From assembly GCA_018821785.1 (NCBI GenBank), contig JAHJLI010000194.1, positions 1 through 59,641 on the forward strand: DNA of 59,641 nucleotides, read 5' to 3'. Below are positions 8,717 to 17,797 of the stretch, piece by piece (the first letter of the stretch is position 1; each line of letters starts with the position of its first letter). This DNA is from Pseudomonadota bacterium (lineage in GTDB: Bacteria; Desulfobacterota; Desulfobulbia; Desulfobulbales; Desulfocapsaceae). Both the position numbers and the translations under genes were made by a program. Under the pieces are notes generated by a model that saw nothing but the letters and a program-made list of their open reading frames with translations, did no database searches and was not told where the DNA came from.

Positions 8717-9844
8717 TTATGCTAAAGTCTTCTTGAACCTTCCCACAGCCACGGTCAGAAATGTCACGGTCAGGCATGTTTGGGCAAGTATTGCCGGCCA
8801 CAGAGCGGCAATCCCGACATCCTTCATGACGATGAAGCGGAGGATCTCGAGATACCAGCGCATCGGATTGCCGAAGGTGGCGATGCGCACCGCTTCGGGC
8901 ATGTTGGTGATCGGGAACATAAAGCCGCTGAGCATGACCGAAGGCATGAGCACGAGAAAGCTGGTAAGCAGGGCCTGCTGCTGAGTACGGGCGCTGCCGC
9001 TGATGATCAGGGCGATACCCATGTTGCCGGCGAGATAAATGCCGGTGAGGCCATAGAGGAGGACGATGCTGCCCCGTACATATACCCCGAAAACAAGATA
9101 GGCAACAAGCAGCATGAACGACATCGAGATATAGCCGGTAATCATGTAGGGAATGGTCTTGCCGAGGATGAATTCGATGCGGCGGATCGGTGTGACCATG
9201 ACCTGCTCGATGGTGCCGATTTCCTTTTCCCGGACGATGCCGATGCTGGTCAGCAGCAGACTGAAGATAAAGAGCATGGTGGCGATGAGTGACGGCACAT
9301 AATAAAAATGGCTCTCCTGGTTGGCGTTGTACCAGGCGCGACTGGCTGTTTCAATCTGCACCGGCGGATCAGTGATACCCTTTTTAGCCAACCTTTTTTT
9401 CCGCATCCGGTCGTTGTAATCTGCGAGAATATATCCGGCATAGCCCTGGACGATGGCCGTGCTGTTGCTGTCGGTGCCGTCGGTGAGGAGTTGGGCCGTT
9501 GATGTCCGGCCGTTGTGCAGGTCTTTGCTGAATCCGCTGGGAATCTGCAGCACCGCGCGGGCCTCGGCGCGGTCAAGTATGGGAGTGATCTCGTTCTGGG
9601 AGGTGAGCGTCGCCGAGATGCGGAAATACTCGCCGGCGGTAAAGGCGCTGATGAATTCCCTCGAACTAGGCGTCTTGTCCAAATCGAGAACCGCCATGCG
9701 GATATTGGTGACGTCGGTGGTCAGGGCAAAGGCCATGATGGTCATCTGGATCACCGGTGTGCCGAAGACCACCACCCGCATTCGCGGGTCGCGCAGCATC
9801 TGCAGAAATTCCTTGATGAGCATGCATAAAAGTCGTCGTCCCAT
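8717..9844 (-). CDS. ABC-2 type permease, YbhR-like
   Basis: A 375-residue inner-membrane permease: one N-terminal membrane helix (about 23-43), a large extracytoplasmic domain (about 45-170), then five hydrophobic helices from about 175 to 370. The motif EKEIGTIEQVMVTPI before the second helix is typical of ABC2_membrane/YhhJ-YbhR permeases. It is the last gene of the five-gene operon starting at 14818 and begins 3 bases after the previous stop. With the other permease it should form the membrane channel for the double ATPase. The substrate is probably a drug or hydrophobic compound; this is inferred from YbhGFSR. Confidence 0.9.
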   Translation of the reverse strand: MGRRLLCMLIKEFLQMLRDPRMRVVVFGTPVIQMTIMAFALTTDVTNIRMAVLDLDKTPSSREFISAFTAGEYFRISATLTSQNEITPILDRAEARAVLQIPSGFSKDLHNGRTSTAQLLTDGTDSNSTAIVQGYAGYILADYNDRMRKKRLAKKGITDPPVQIETASRAWYNANQESHFYYVPSLIATMLFIFSLLLTSIGIVREKEIGTIEQVMVTPIRRIEFILGKTIPYMITGYISMSFMLLVAYLVFGVYVRGSIVLLYGLTGIYLAGNMGIALIISGSARTQQQALLTSFLVLMPSVMLSGFMFPITNMPEAVRIATFGNPMRWYLEILRFIVMKDVGIAALWPAILAQTCLTVTFLTVAVGRFKKTLA

Positions 9845-9847
9845 CGC

Positions 9848-10981
9848 CTACTCCAGTTTGAAGGTAAATTTACGGTTGGCGACCAGGATCATGATCAGCG
9901 CATAGATCGTAAGAAACAGGGCGTTCAGCCAGAGGATCTCGAGACCTATGCCCTTCAGGTAGATGCCGCGCAGGATGGCGATGAAGTAGCGGGCCGGGAC
10001 AATGTAGGTGACGAACTGCAGCGGGATCGGCATATTTTCGATGGCAAAGACAAAGCCGCTGAGCAGAAGAGTCGGCAGAAAACCGGCGATAATTGCCAGC
10101 TGGTTGGCGAGCACCTGGGATTTCAGCCTGATGCTGAGCATGAGCCCGAAAAACAGTGCGCCGGTGAGAAAGAGGGCGGACATGGCAAAGAGCAGGGCGG
10201 TGTTGCCGACGATCTGCACATCAAAGACCCATTTACCCATGAGGACGGCCATAGCCACATCTATCATACCGATGCAGAAATAGGGGACGATCTTGCCGAA
10301 GATCAGTTCCGGGCCGCGCAGCGGGGTGGAGATGAGCTGTTCCATGGTGCCTGTCTCCCATTCCTTGGCAATGGTTGTGCTGGTGAGAAGAGCGGCGACG
10401 ACGATCATGACAAGCGCGATGATCCCAGGAATAAGAACGTTCTGGCTCCGGAGGCCTGGGTTATACCAGGCGCGCGCCGCGAGCTCCACCGGCTGCTTCA
10501 TCTCGCCAAGGCCTTTCAACAGCATCTGCTCAGAGGTCACCCCGCGAGCGTAGATTGCCCCGATATTGGCGGCGTAGTTCATTGCCAGGCGCGAGGTGTT
10601 GGCGTCGCTGCCGTCGCCTATGATCTGGATCTGTACCGGTTTTGCCGCCTGGACCTTGGCGGCGAAGTCGCCGGGGATGACAATAGCGACCATGGCCCGG
10701 CCCCGGTCGAGATCCTCCTGCAGGCCCAGGTAGTTGTTGCGATAGGCCTTGACGGTAAAATAGGGTGAGTGGCTGAAAAGGCTGAGCAGATCACGGCTTT
10801 CCGGGCTGCGCGACTGGTCCCAGACGACGGTCGGGACGTTACGCAGGTCAAGGGTCAGGGCGTAGCCGTAGAGGAGGATAAGAAGAAGAGGGATGGCCAG
10901 GGCAAGCGTCAGGCTGCGCCAGTCGCGGAGGAGGTGCAGGGTTTCCTTGCGGGCCACGGCGGCCAGGCGTTGCAGTTTCAT
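9848..10981 (-). CDS. ABC-2 type permease, YbhS-like
   Basis: A 377-residue permease with the same architecture as its neighbour: first helix (about 25-45), a large periplasmic loop, and five C-terminal helices. AKEWETGTMEQLISTPL marks the family. Its start overlaps the stop of the ATPase gene by 4 bases (ATGA), implying translational coupling. The two permeases are distant paralogues and probably heterodimerise. Confidence 0.9.
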   Translation of the reverse strand: MKLQRLAAVARKETLHLLRDWRSLTLALAIPLLLILLYGYALTLDLRNVPTVVWDQSRSPESRDLLSLFSHSPYFTVKAYRNNYLGLQEDLDRGRAMVAIVIPGDFAAKVQAAKPVQIQIIGDGSDANTSRLAMNYAANIGAIYARGVTSEQMLLKGLGEMKQPVELAARAWYNPGLRSQNVLIPGIIALVMIVVAALLTSTTIAKEWETGTMEQLISTPLRGPELIFGKIVPYFCIGMIDVAMAVLMGKWVFDVQIVGNTALLFAMSALFLTGALFFGLMLSIRLKSQVLANQLAIIAGFLPTLLLSGFVFAIENMPIPLQFVTYIVPARYFIAILRGIYLKGIGLEILWLNALFLTIYALIMILVANRKFTFKLE

Positions 10982-12951
10982 GGCTGGGGCTCTTTTTTGG
11001 CAGGAGTGTTGCCGTTTCGCCGGTCGACTTCCTCGATCAGGGAGATAAACACATCCTCCATGCTCGGCGTGATGGTCTCCATGGCTGCTCCCTGTATGCC
11101 GAGATCTGCCAGGAGGCGTTGCACCGCCGATTCAGCTGCAGCGGCATCCGGGGTGACCAGATGGAGCCCTGTGCCGAACAGCGCTGCATCGCGGATCTCG
11201 GGCAGTTCTTTCAGGGGGGAGATCAAAGCCTGGGGGTCGGGGCAGCGCAGGTCGATGATCTTATCGCGCATGGCCTTGGTCTTCAGCTCCACCGGTGAGC
11301 CGGTGGCGATCATTTTACCGCCGTATATCAGGGCGATGCGGTCGCAATATTCGGCTTCTTCCATATAATGGGTGGTGACAAAAACCGTGATGCCCTGCTC
11401 GGCCATGGCATAGATGAGGTCCCAGAACCGCCGCCGACTCAACGGGTCGACGCCGCTGGTCGGTTCGTCGAGGAAGATGATCGGTGGCTCATGGAGGATG
11501 GCGCAGGCGAGCGCCAGCCGCTGTTTCCAGCCGCCGCTGAGAATTCGGGTCAGACTGGTCTTGTGCTCATCGAGACCAGCCATGGCCAGGGCCCAGTTGC
11601 GGCGATCTTCAAGACGGTTGCCGGCAAGGCCATAAATGCCGCCGTAGAAGTTGATGTTCTCGGTAACGGTCAGATCTTCGTAGAGTGAGAATTTCTGGCT
11701 CATATAGCCAATGTGCTGTTTGATGTGCTCGGTCTCCAGGTGGATATCGGAACCGCCGACCGTGCCGCTGCCGGAGGTCGGAGCGAGGAGGCCGCAGAGC
11801 ATGCGGATGGTGGTACTCTTGCCGGCACCGTTCGGGCCAAGAAAACCGAAGATCTCTCCTTTTTGCACGGTAAAACTGATATCGTCAACGGCGGTGAAAC
11901 TGCCGAAGCGGCGGGTCAGGTGCTGCACCTGTACAGCCGGCTGATCATCCTTTTCTGTAGTGGCAGCTTGAAAGATCTTATCGGTTTCCGGAAGGTCCGC
12001 CTGCACCTGCTCGCCGAGAAGACTGACGAAGATATCCTCAAGCGACGGCTCGGTTTCACGGATCTGTTGATACTTGGCACCCGCCTGGTTAAGAAGAGTC
12101 GCGACCTGCTCTTCGCACACCGTGCCCCCGGCACAAACCAGATGCACTGTATCGCCGAACAGATTGACGCTTCTCGCAAGCGGCAGACCGCGCAAGGCAT
12201 GGACTACCTGCCGGGCTTTCGAGCTTTTGATGGAGATGATCCGGCCCTCCATGAGCAGCTTTATTTCCGCTGGGGTACCGGTGGCCATAAGCCTGCCGTG
12301 ATCGATGAGGCCGACGCGGTCACAGCGTTCAGCCTCGTCGAGATAGGCGGTTGACAGGAGGATGGCGACCTGTTCCTCTCGGAGGCGATGGAGGATGCGC
12401 CAGAAATCCCGGCGGCTCACTGGATCGACGCCGTTGGTCGGTTCGTCGAGGAGGAGGACCTTCGGTGTGTGGATGAGGGCGCAGACCAGCTGCAGTTTCT
12501 GCTTCATGCCTCCCGACAGGTCTCCGGCCCGGCGCCTTATAAAGGGCCGCATATGGCTGAAATCAAGCAGTTCTTCAATACGGGCCTGCCGGCCCCGCCG
12601 GCTCATGCCGTAGAGATCGGCGTAAAAATTGATATTTTCGCCGACACTGAGGTCCTGGTACAAACCGAATTTCTGGCTCATATAGGCAAGATGATCCTTG
12701 ACGCTTGCAGCATCCCGGTTGGTGTCAAAACCTGCCACCCTGGCCGAGCCCGAGTCGGGATTCATGATGGTTGCCAGCATGCGAAGACTCGTCGATTTCC
12801 CCGCTCCGTCCGGACCGACGAGACCGAAGATCTCACCGGGAAAAACAGTCAGGCTGAGTCCCTGGACGGCGGTGGTCGCGGCAAAGGTCTTGGTCAGCTG
12901 CTCGGCGACGATGGCAGGATTGGCCTGGTGCGGGGCGGGTGCTTGCGTCAC
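10978..12951 (-). CDS. Double-domain ABC transporter ATPase, YbhF-like
   Basis: A 657-residue protein carrying two complete nucleotide-binding domains. NBD1 (about 14-250) has Walker A GPDGAGKST, signature LSGGM and Walker B LLLDEP; NBD2 (about 340-570) has GPNGAGKST, signature LSGGW and IFLDEP. Each is followed by a small C-terminal domain. The tandem arrangement in one chain, the D in the first Walker A, and the two adjacent ABC-2 permeases match YbhF. It would power export through the permeases at 8717-10981. It begins 14 bases after the membrane-fusion gene. Confidence 0.93.
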   Translation of the reverse strand: MTQAPAPHQANPAIVAEQLTKTFAATTAVQGLSLTVFPGEIFGLVGPDGAGKSTSLRMLATIMNPDSGSARVAGFDTNRDAASVKDHLAYMSQKFGLYQDLSVGENINFYADLYGMSRRGRQARIEELLDFSHMRPFIRRRAGDLSGGMKQKLQLVCALIHTPKVLLLDEPTNGVDPVSRRDFWRILHRLREEQVAILLSTAYLDEAERCDRVGLIDHGRLMATGTPAEIKLLMEGRIISIKSSKARQVVHALRGLPLARSVNLFGDTVHLVCAGGTVCEEQVATLLNQAGAKYQQIRETEPSLEDIFVSLLGEQVQADLPETDKIFQAATTEKDDQPAVQVQHLTRRFGSFTAVDDISFTVQKGEIFGFLGPNGAGKSTTIRMLCGLLAPTSGSGTVGGSDIHLETEHIKQHIGYMSQKFSLYEDLTVTENINFYGGIYGLAGNRLEDRRNWALAMAGLDEHKTSLTRILSGGWKQRLALACAILHEPPIIFLDEPTSGVDPLSRRRFWDLIYAMAEQGITVFVTTHYMEEAEYCDRIALIYGGKMIATGSPVELKTKAMRDKIIDLRCPDPQALISPLKELPEIRDAALFGTGLHLVTPDAAAAESAVQRLLADLGIQGAAMETITPSMEDVFISLIEEVDRRNGNTPAKKEPQP

Positions 12952-12965
12952 TTGCGGCTCTCGTT

Positions 12966-14156
12966 TCAGCGACCGGACAGGTCAATGCGCCCATCGGCGG
13001 GCATGCCGGGCTTTAACTCGTTATCCGGGTTGGCCAGGGTCACCTTGATACGGTACATGAGCTTGACCCGCTCCTCGAAGGTCTGTACGGTTTTTGGTGT
13101 GAATTCCGCCTGGCTGCTGATGTAACTTACTCGGCCGGTGTAGTCCTTGCCGGGAAAGGAGTCGGTATTCACCACGACCTCCTGGTTTAACTGGATACGT
13201 CCCAGATCCTTTTCATTGATATAGGCGCGCAACCAGGGTTTGGCGATTTGCCCCAGGGTGACCACCGGCGAAGCGGGGTTGAGATATTCCCCGGGTTCCG
13301 CTGCCGTGCTGAGAACAACACCGTCCATGGGCGCCGGCAGTTCGGTGTACTTAAGCTGCTGCCTGGCCAGGTTGACAGCCTCGACCGCTACACGGACCTT
13401 GGCTCTGGCCTGGTCGATGCTTTCCTGTCGCGGTCCGGCCTTGATCAGGGCGTATTCCGCTTCCGCCTGTTTTAAGGCCGCCGCCGCCCTGTCGATCTGT
13501 TCGATCCGTGGTCCGGTCTTCAACAGGCTCAGTTGCTCGCTGGTCGACTTGGTCCGGGCCTCCGCCTCCTTTACCCGGTTTTCCGCGTTTTTCAGACCGT
13601 TTTGGTAGGTTTCCAGGACGGCTTTGCTGACACTGCCGTCCTTATACAGACTGGCGTAGCGGTCAAAGTCGGTTTTTGCCTGGTTGAGCATGACGATGGC
13701 TGACTGTTCGGCGGCTCTGGCGCTGGCCTGTTCGGCCCGGCCCCGTTCAACATCCTCGCTGCGGCTGCCTCGCTGTAGTTCGGTCAGGCTCTCACGGGCC
13801 TGGGTTACGCGGGCTGCTGCCCGGGCGATATCTTCGGTGCGGCTGCCGGCCAGAAGTTCGGCGAGGACTGCCTCGGCGTAGGCTTGGTTGGCTTCGGCCT
13901 GGGTTACGGATATCGTCTGGTCACTTTTGTCGAGCCGCGCCAGGATCTGCTCTACGCGCACCGCATCGCCTTCTCCCACCAGACGTTCCGCCAGACGGCC
14001 GGGAATGCGAAAGCTCATTTGTGTTTCAGTGACCTCGATATTGCCGGAAAATCTGAGAGTGGAGGCGTCTTCGCGGTTTTTCAGATAATTGAAGAGATTG
14101 ATTCCGACAACAACAACGATGAGAAGAGGGATTATGATGCGCAATCGTTTTTTCAT
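12966..14156 (-). CDS. HlyD/YbhG-type membrane-fusion protein
   Basis: A 396-residue periplasmic adaptor. One N-terminal membrane helix (about 6-24) precedes a split biotinyl-lipoyl domain (first half about 45-75, second half about 270-305 with PAPMDGVV) and a long alpha-helical hairpin (about 80-265). The hairpin contains two near-identical copies of an AGSRTEDIARA/RGSRSEDVERG-type heptad block and later TGPRIEQ/AGPRQES repeats, so it grew by internal duplication. The C-terminal beta-barrel region ends with KPGMPADGRI. It would link the inner-membrane pump to an outer-membrane channel such as TolC. Start and TetR stop overlap (ATGA). Confidence 0.92.
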   Translation of the reverse strand: MKKRLRIIIPLLIVVVVGINLFNYLKNREDASTLRFSGNIEVTETQMSFRIPGRLAERLVGEGDAVRVEQILARLDKSDQTISVTQAEANQAYAEAVLAELLAGSRTEDIARAAARVTQARESLTELQRGSRSEDVERGRAEQASARAAEQSAIVMLNQAKTDFDRYASLYKDGSVSKAVLETYQNGLKNAENRVKEAEARTKSTSEQLSLLKTGPRIEQIDRAAAALKQAEAEYALIKAGPRQESIDQARAKVRVAVEAVNLARQQLKYTELPAPMDGVVLSTAAEPGEYLNPASPVVTLGQIAKPWLRAYINEKDLGRIQLNQEVVVNTDSFPGKDYTGRVSYISSQAEFTPKTVQTFEERVKLMYRIKVTLANPDNELKPGMPADGRIDLSGR

Positions 14157-14818
14157 ACTGTTTCCTTTACTGGGGAAAGAGTTGCGTCTTTAATCTTGGC
14201 GATACCACCCAGGGAAAAGAGCCAGACGAATTCGGCCAGACGGTCGAGATTCTCTTCCGTTGGGGCGTTATCGGTACTGATTTTCCGGATGACCGGCGAG
14301 GCCATGGCATAATAGATGCACTGGCCGATAATAGAGATGGCGCAGGACATGAGTTTTTCCGGGCCTGGGTTTACGCCCATGATTTCGATGATGATGGTAA
14401 CCAGGAGATCTTTGTGCGGCTTGATATAGCGGTCGAGGACCGCTTCGAAGGCCGGACTCGGGGCGAGCAGCTCGCGGGCGATGAGTCGTCCCCTCCCGGC
14501 GATGCCGCCCCAGCCTTCACGGCTGAGCAACCTGAAAAACATGGCTCTGATAAATGCCCGCAGGCGTTGCTCCGGGTCGATATTTGTGTCAAGACCCAAG
14601 GTTGCCGGAAAACGGGTGAAACCTATGTGAAATACCTCTTCGAGGACGGCGCCATATAAACCCTCCTTGTCACGGAAATGGTAGTTAATGGCGGCAATGT
14701 TGACCTCGGCTGCCTGGGCGATGGCGCGGATAGTTGCATCTTTGAAGCCCCTTTGGCCGAAGATTTCTCCTGCTGCCTCGAGGATTCTCTCCTTGGTGGG
14801 AGCGGTGTGCTCGGACAT
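14153..14818 (-). CDS. TetR-family repressor, CecR (YbiH)-like
   Basis: A 221-residue regulator with an N-terminal TetR helix-turn-helix (about residues 10-56: RILEAAGEIFGQRGF, then AINYHFRDKEGLY) and a C-terminal ligand domain of the CecR/YbiH type. It is the first gene of the efflux operon, with a clear AGGAGA before the ATG, and its stop overlaps the start of the membrane-fusion gene. By analogy with CecR it should repress its own operon and respond to a toxic compound. An imperfect palindrome just upstream (14845-14872) is a plausible operator. Confidence 0.9.
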   Translation of the reverse strand: MSEHTAPTKERILEAAGEIFGQRGFKDATIRAIAQAAEVNIAAINYHFRDKEGLYGAVLEEVFHIGFTRFPATLGLDTNIDPEQRLRAFIRAMFFRLLSREGWGGIAGRGRLIARELLAPSPAFEAVLDRYIKPHKDLLVTIIIEIMGVNPGPEKLMSCAISIIGQCIYYAMASPVIRKISTDNAPTEENLDRLAEFVWLFSLGGIAKIKDATLSPVKETV

Positions 14819-14844
14819 GGTTCTCCTGCTCTTGTACCTTGGAA

Positions 14845-14872
14845 ATTCATTTCTTGTTATTTAAGAATGAAT
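14845..14872. promoter_or_regulatory. Putative TetR operator of the efflux operon
   Basis: An imperfect palindrome with arms ATTCATTTCTT and AAGAATGAAT around a short AT-rich centre lies about 27 bases before the TetR start codon. Position and dyad symmetry fit autoregulation by the TetR protein. Binding is inferred only. Confidence 0.45.
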
Positions 14873-15042
14873 CTTCAGGGTGTTTATCCCTCGCGGGGGG
14901 TATTGATGATTAAAACAGGAAAATAAAACATTTGTTTGAAACTGGCAAGAAAGGATTTTAAAGAGGGTCGGGGCAAGTGGGAGGAGCGCAGGCTGAAGCA
15001 ATAAGACCCTGTTACGAGCAGACTTGAAAGCTTATTTCAACA

Positions 15043-15759
15043 CTACAAAACCTGCATGGTGAGGTTGCCGACACCCTGTTTATCTAAAGAGAGGCGTTGG
15101 GCAAGCTTGTAACTCAAGTCGACATCCCGGCCTTGTATATAGGGGCCGCGATCGGTGACCGTGGCTGTTGCCTTCTGTCCGGTCTCGGGATTTTCGAGAA
15201 GGACTCTGGTGCCTAAGGGGATGTTCTTATGGGCGATAGTCGGAGCGTTCATATCAAAGGGTTCGCCATTGGCCATAGGCAGACCGTGATGGTACCTGCC
15301 GTACCAGCTTGCAACCACTTCTTCTTTGCCAACCGGCTTGTGCGGTACAGGAATACTCAGTGTCCGGCCGATCTGCAGAGACCGTGGGTCGGTTATATTA
15401 TTGGCTTTGAGGATATCTTCGGGATTGACATGATAGGTCTTGGTCGCAAGAGCCCATACAGTTTCACCTGCTTTGAGGGTGTGGGTCTTCACTTTTGCGA
15501 TGCCGGCATGTTCCTGTCCATTGCTGCTGCCGACCGCCTTGTTTTTGCCGGTCTCAGCGCCTTCAGCGGTCTTAAGGATCTTGCCAAAAGCAGATTTTGG
15601 CCGGTCTGCGAGAACTGCCCCTTCCCGAACGAACCAGTTGCCGTTAGCCTTTGAGCGGCCAACCGCCTGGGGATTAAGCCTCTTTAAGGTCTGCCAGTCA
15701 CTGCCCATCACTTTACTGACATGGGCGATGGTGTCACCCCGTTGCACTTTATATTCCAT
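15043..15759 (-). CDS. LysM-LysM-RlpA-like (double-psi beta-barrel) protein lacking a signal peptide
   Basis: A 238-residue protein with two LysM domains (about residues 1-45, YKVQRGDTIAHVSK; and about 90-140, THTLKAGETVWALA...IGRTLSIPVP) and a C-terminal RlpA-like double-psi beta-barrel (about 150-235: ASWYGRYHHGLPMANGEPFD, then VTDRGPYIQGRDVDLS). RlpA proteins cleave denuded peptidoglycan glycan chains outside the cytoplasm. Here the first LysM starts at residue 2 and no signal sequence or lipobox is seen. The ATG at 15759 has GAGGTG at good spacing; a TTG five codons upstream overlaps that site and would not add a signal peptide. Export route is therefore unclear. Confidence 0.86.
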   Translation of the reverse strand: MEYKVQRGDTIAHVSKVMGSDWQTLKRLNPQAVGRSKANGNWFVREGAVLADRPKSAFGKILKTAEGAETGKNKAVGSSNGQEHAGIAKVKTHTLKAGETVWALATKTYHVNPEDILKANNITDPRSLQIGRTLSIPVPHKPVGKEEVVASWYGRYHHGLPMANGEPFDMNAPTIAHKNIPLGTRVLLENPETGQKATATVTDRGPYIQGRDVDLSYKLAQRLSLDKQGVGNLTMQVL

Positions 15760-15989
15760 AAATCCACACCTCAAATAACAGTTCGACTGACGAAAAGTCC
15801 ATTTTTACAGGTTCGTTATCTTTGGTATCGACAGAAGCGGTGAGAATCTTAGGAGGCGATACGAAATTATCAACCTTTTTTATAATTGCTCAAGCGACTA
15901 CCACAAGTCATTTGTATCTAGAAATTCGTAGGAGATAATCCTGAAAGTCGGGTAAAGCGCACACTTTAAGCCAAAAAAACAACCCCATG

Positions 15990-16021
15990 AGCACGGTTTA
16001 TTTGAAAAACCGTGCTTTTTT
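15990..16021 (+). terminator. Terminator inside the left end of the insertion sequence
   Basis: AGCACGGTTT (15990-15999) pairs with AAACCGTGCT (16007-16016) and is followed by six T residues. It lies between the left inverted repeat and the transposase gene, so it would stop transcription entering from the flank before it reaches the transposase, a known way for insertion sequences to limit activation. Confidence 0.75.
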
Positions 16022-16037
16022 CTTGCTTTTTTCGCGT

Positions 16038-16060
16038 GTACGTATTAAGTTTATACGTAC
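16038..16060. promoter_or_regulatory. Palindrome in the transposase promoter region
   Basis: GTACGTAT (16038-16045) and ATACGTAC (16053-16060) form a perfect dyad with a 7-base spacer, 21 bases before the transposase ATG and overlapping the expected promoter. It may be a promoter-operator element or a structured 5' leader of the transposase mRNA. No regulator is identified. Confidence 0.4.
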
Positions 16061-16081
16061 ATCTTAATGGGGAGTTTATTC

Positions 16082-17797
16082 ATGGCCAAACCAATAACAG
16101 GAAAAACTCACGTCGGCGAACGGCGTGAGAATCGTCCGAATGGCGATATTTACATCTATGAACGGATTACGGCCTACGACGAAAAAACCAGAAAGACCTA
16201 TACGGTCAGTCAGAAGCTCAAGGGAAAAATCAAGTCGGGAACACAAGAAATTGTTCCGACTCGTTCAAAAAAATACAAAGGCGAAGGAGACATTGCCGAT
16301 GCAACACGTCAGCATACCGGCCTCACAGACATCCTGGAATGGGTGGGCAAGGTTTCCGGCATTGATGATGATGTACGTGCTTCATTCAGCGAGGGTGATG
16401 CGGCAAAGATGCTTTCTATCGCACGCTACTGGATCGGTTCCGGTGGCAACACGCTACCGCGCCTTGAGAGTTGGCAGGTGATGCACCCCCTTCCATATCG
16501 TGAAGGGATCACTGAAGACGTGTATGGCGACCTGTTTAAGGATGTTGGTCGCAATGAAGAAGGCGTTCAGTGCTATTTTTCAGCTCGGGCGGCACGCCTG
16601 GGAGAGTCTCCTTTGCTGGCGTTTGATTCTACAACTATCTCTACCTACTCTGAAAATCAATCGGAGGCACGGCAGGGGTTCAACAAGGATGGCGACGGAC
16701 TCAATACGATCAAGCTTTTGACCTTATATTCCGTGAATGCTCGTGAACCAATAGCCTTCGCTAAGCAACCCGGTAATATTCCGGATGTCATCTCCATTGA
16801 AAATACCCTGACACAACTCAAGTGTCTCAATCTGGAAAAACCTCTGATCGTCACCGATAACGGCTACTACAGCCAGAAGAACATGATGGAATTCGCCTTG
16901 AGCAATGTGAAGTTTCTGACCCTGGTTGATCCAAATATTATCTGGGTCCGCGAGACAGTTGATGCGCTCCGTTCAACGCTGGCGGGTATGTCCAGCACTT
17001 GTCCGTTCGACCCGTCCATCTGCGGAGCTACTTCGCTCAGAATGCACCAGTTCAGCCGGGAACGCCAGCGATCACGCAACGACAAGGTCGCCGGTGAAAA
17101 AGAAACGATCTCACGCCGTATGTATGTGCATGTTTACTATTCTCCCGACAACGAAGCCAAGAAAGAACTCGCTTTCCGTAAGGACCTGCTTGAACTGAAA
17201 GCGCAAATAGAAGGAGGAAAAACCGAGTTCACGGAATCAGCGCAAAAGAAAACAGACAAGTTCCTGACCTGTTCCAGAAAGGGGCGTGGGGGGCAGCTGA
17301 AGGTGGGATTCAACGACAAAGCCATTACCGAAGCAAAAAAGTACTTTGGTTATTTCGCCCTTGTTAGCAATCAGGCCATGGACACATTTACAGCACTTGA
17401 AAATTATCGGCTGCGAGAAAAAATCGAAGAACTTTTTGCCGTGCAAAAAGGGAGGCTCGACGGCGCTCGACCGCGCACATGGTACCCGGACAATCTGCGT
17501 GGGAGACAATTCGCACAATTTATCTCGCTGGGCTATCACTGTTTCCTGACGAAAAAAATAAAGCAAGTGCAAGCCAAGCTCGGAAAGAGAGAACCCGGAA
17601 AACCCGAATCACTCATCAAGCTCGAAAAGAAACTGGAAAACTGGCTTGCACAACGCTCTCTCGCTCAGATCCTGGATTGGTTCGACTGCATTGAAACCAC
17701 AAAGGTACAGACTGTCATGGGCAGCTATCGATGGTCCACCGAATCAGTGGCCAGAGACAGGCTGCTCTTGAAGTACTTGGGAGTGGATACCAAATAG
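16082..17797 (+). CDS. IS4-superfamily DDE transposase
   Basis: A 571-residue transposase when started at the ATG at 16082, which has GGGGAG seven bases upstream; an in-frame start at 16067 is less likely. The RNase H-like core shows Asp182 (AFDSTTIS), Asp259 (IVTDNGYYS) and Glu449 within a perfect IS4 YREK signature (Y-x2-R-x3-E-x6-K). A long insertion domain separates the second Asp from the Glu, as in IS1634-like and related IS4 groups. The frame runs to the right inverted repeat and appears intact, so the element may still move. Confidence 0.93.
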   Translation: MAKPITGKTHVGERRENRPNGDIYIYERITAYDEKTRKTYTVSQKLKGKIKSGTQEIVPTRSKKYKGEGDIADATRQHTGLTDILEWVGKVSGIDDDVRASFSEGDAAKMLSIARYWIGSGGNTLPRLESWQVMHPLPYREGITEDVYGDLFKDVGRNEEGVQCYFSARAARLGESPLLAFDSTTISTYSENQSEARQGFNKDGDGLNTIKLLTLYSVNAREPIAFAKQPGNIPDVISIENTLTQLKCLNLEKPLIVTDNGYYSQKNMMEFALSNVKFLTLVDPNIIWVRETVDALRSTLAGMSSTCPFDPSICGATSLRMHQFSRERQRSRNDKVAGEKETISRRMYVHVYYSPDNEAKKELAFRKDLLELKAQIEGGKTEFTESAQKKTDKFLTCSRKGRGGQLKVGFNDKAITEAKKYFGYFALVSNQAMDTFTALENYRLREKIEELFAVQKGRLDGARPRTWYPDNLRGRQFAQFISLGYHCFLTKKIKQVQAKLGKREPGKPESLIKLEKKLENWLAQRSLAQILDWFDCIETTKVQTVMGSYRWSTESVARDRLLLKYLGVDTK

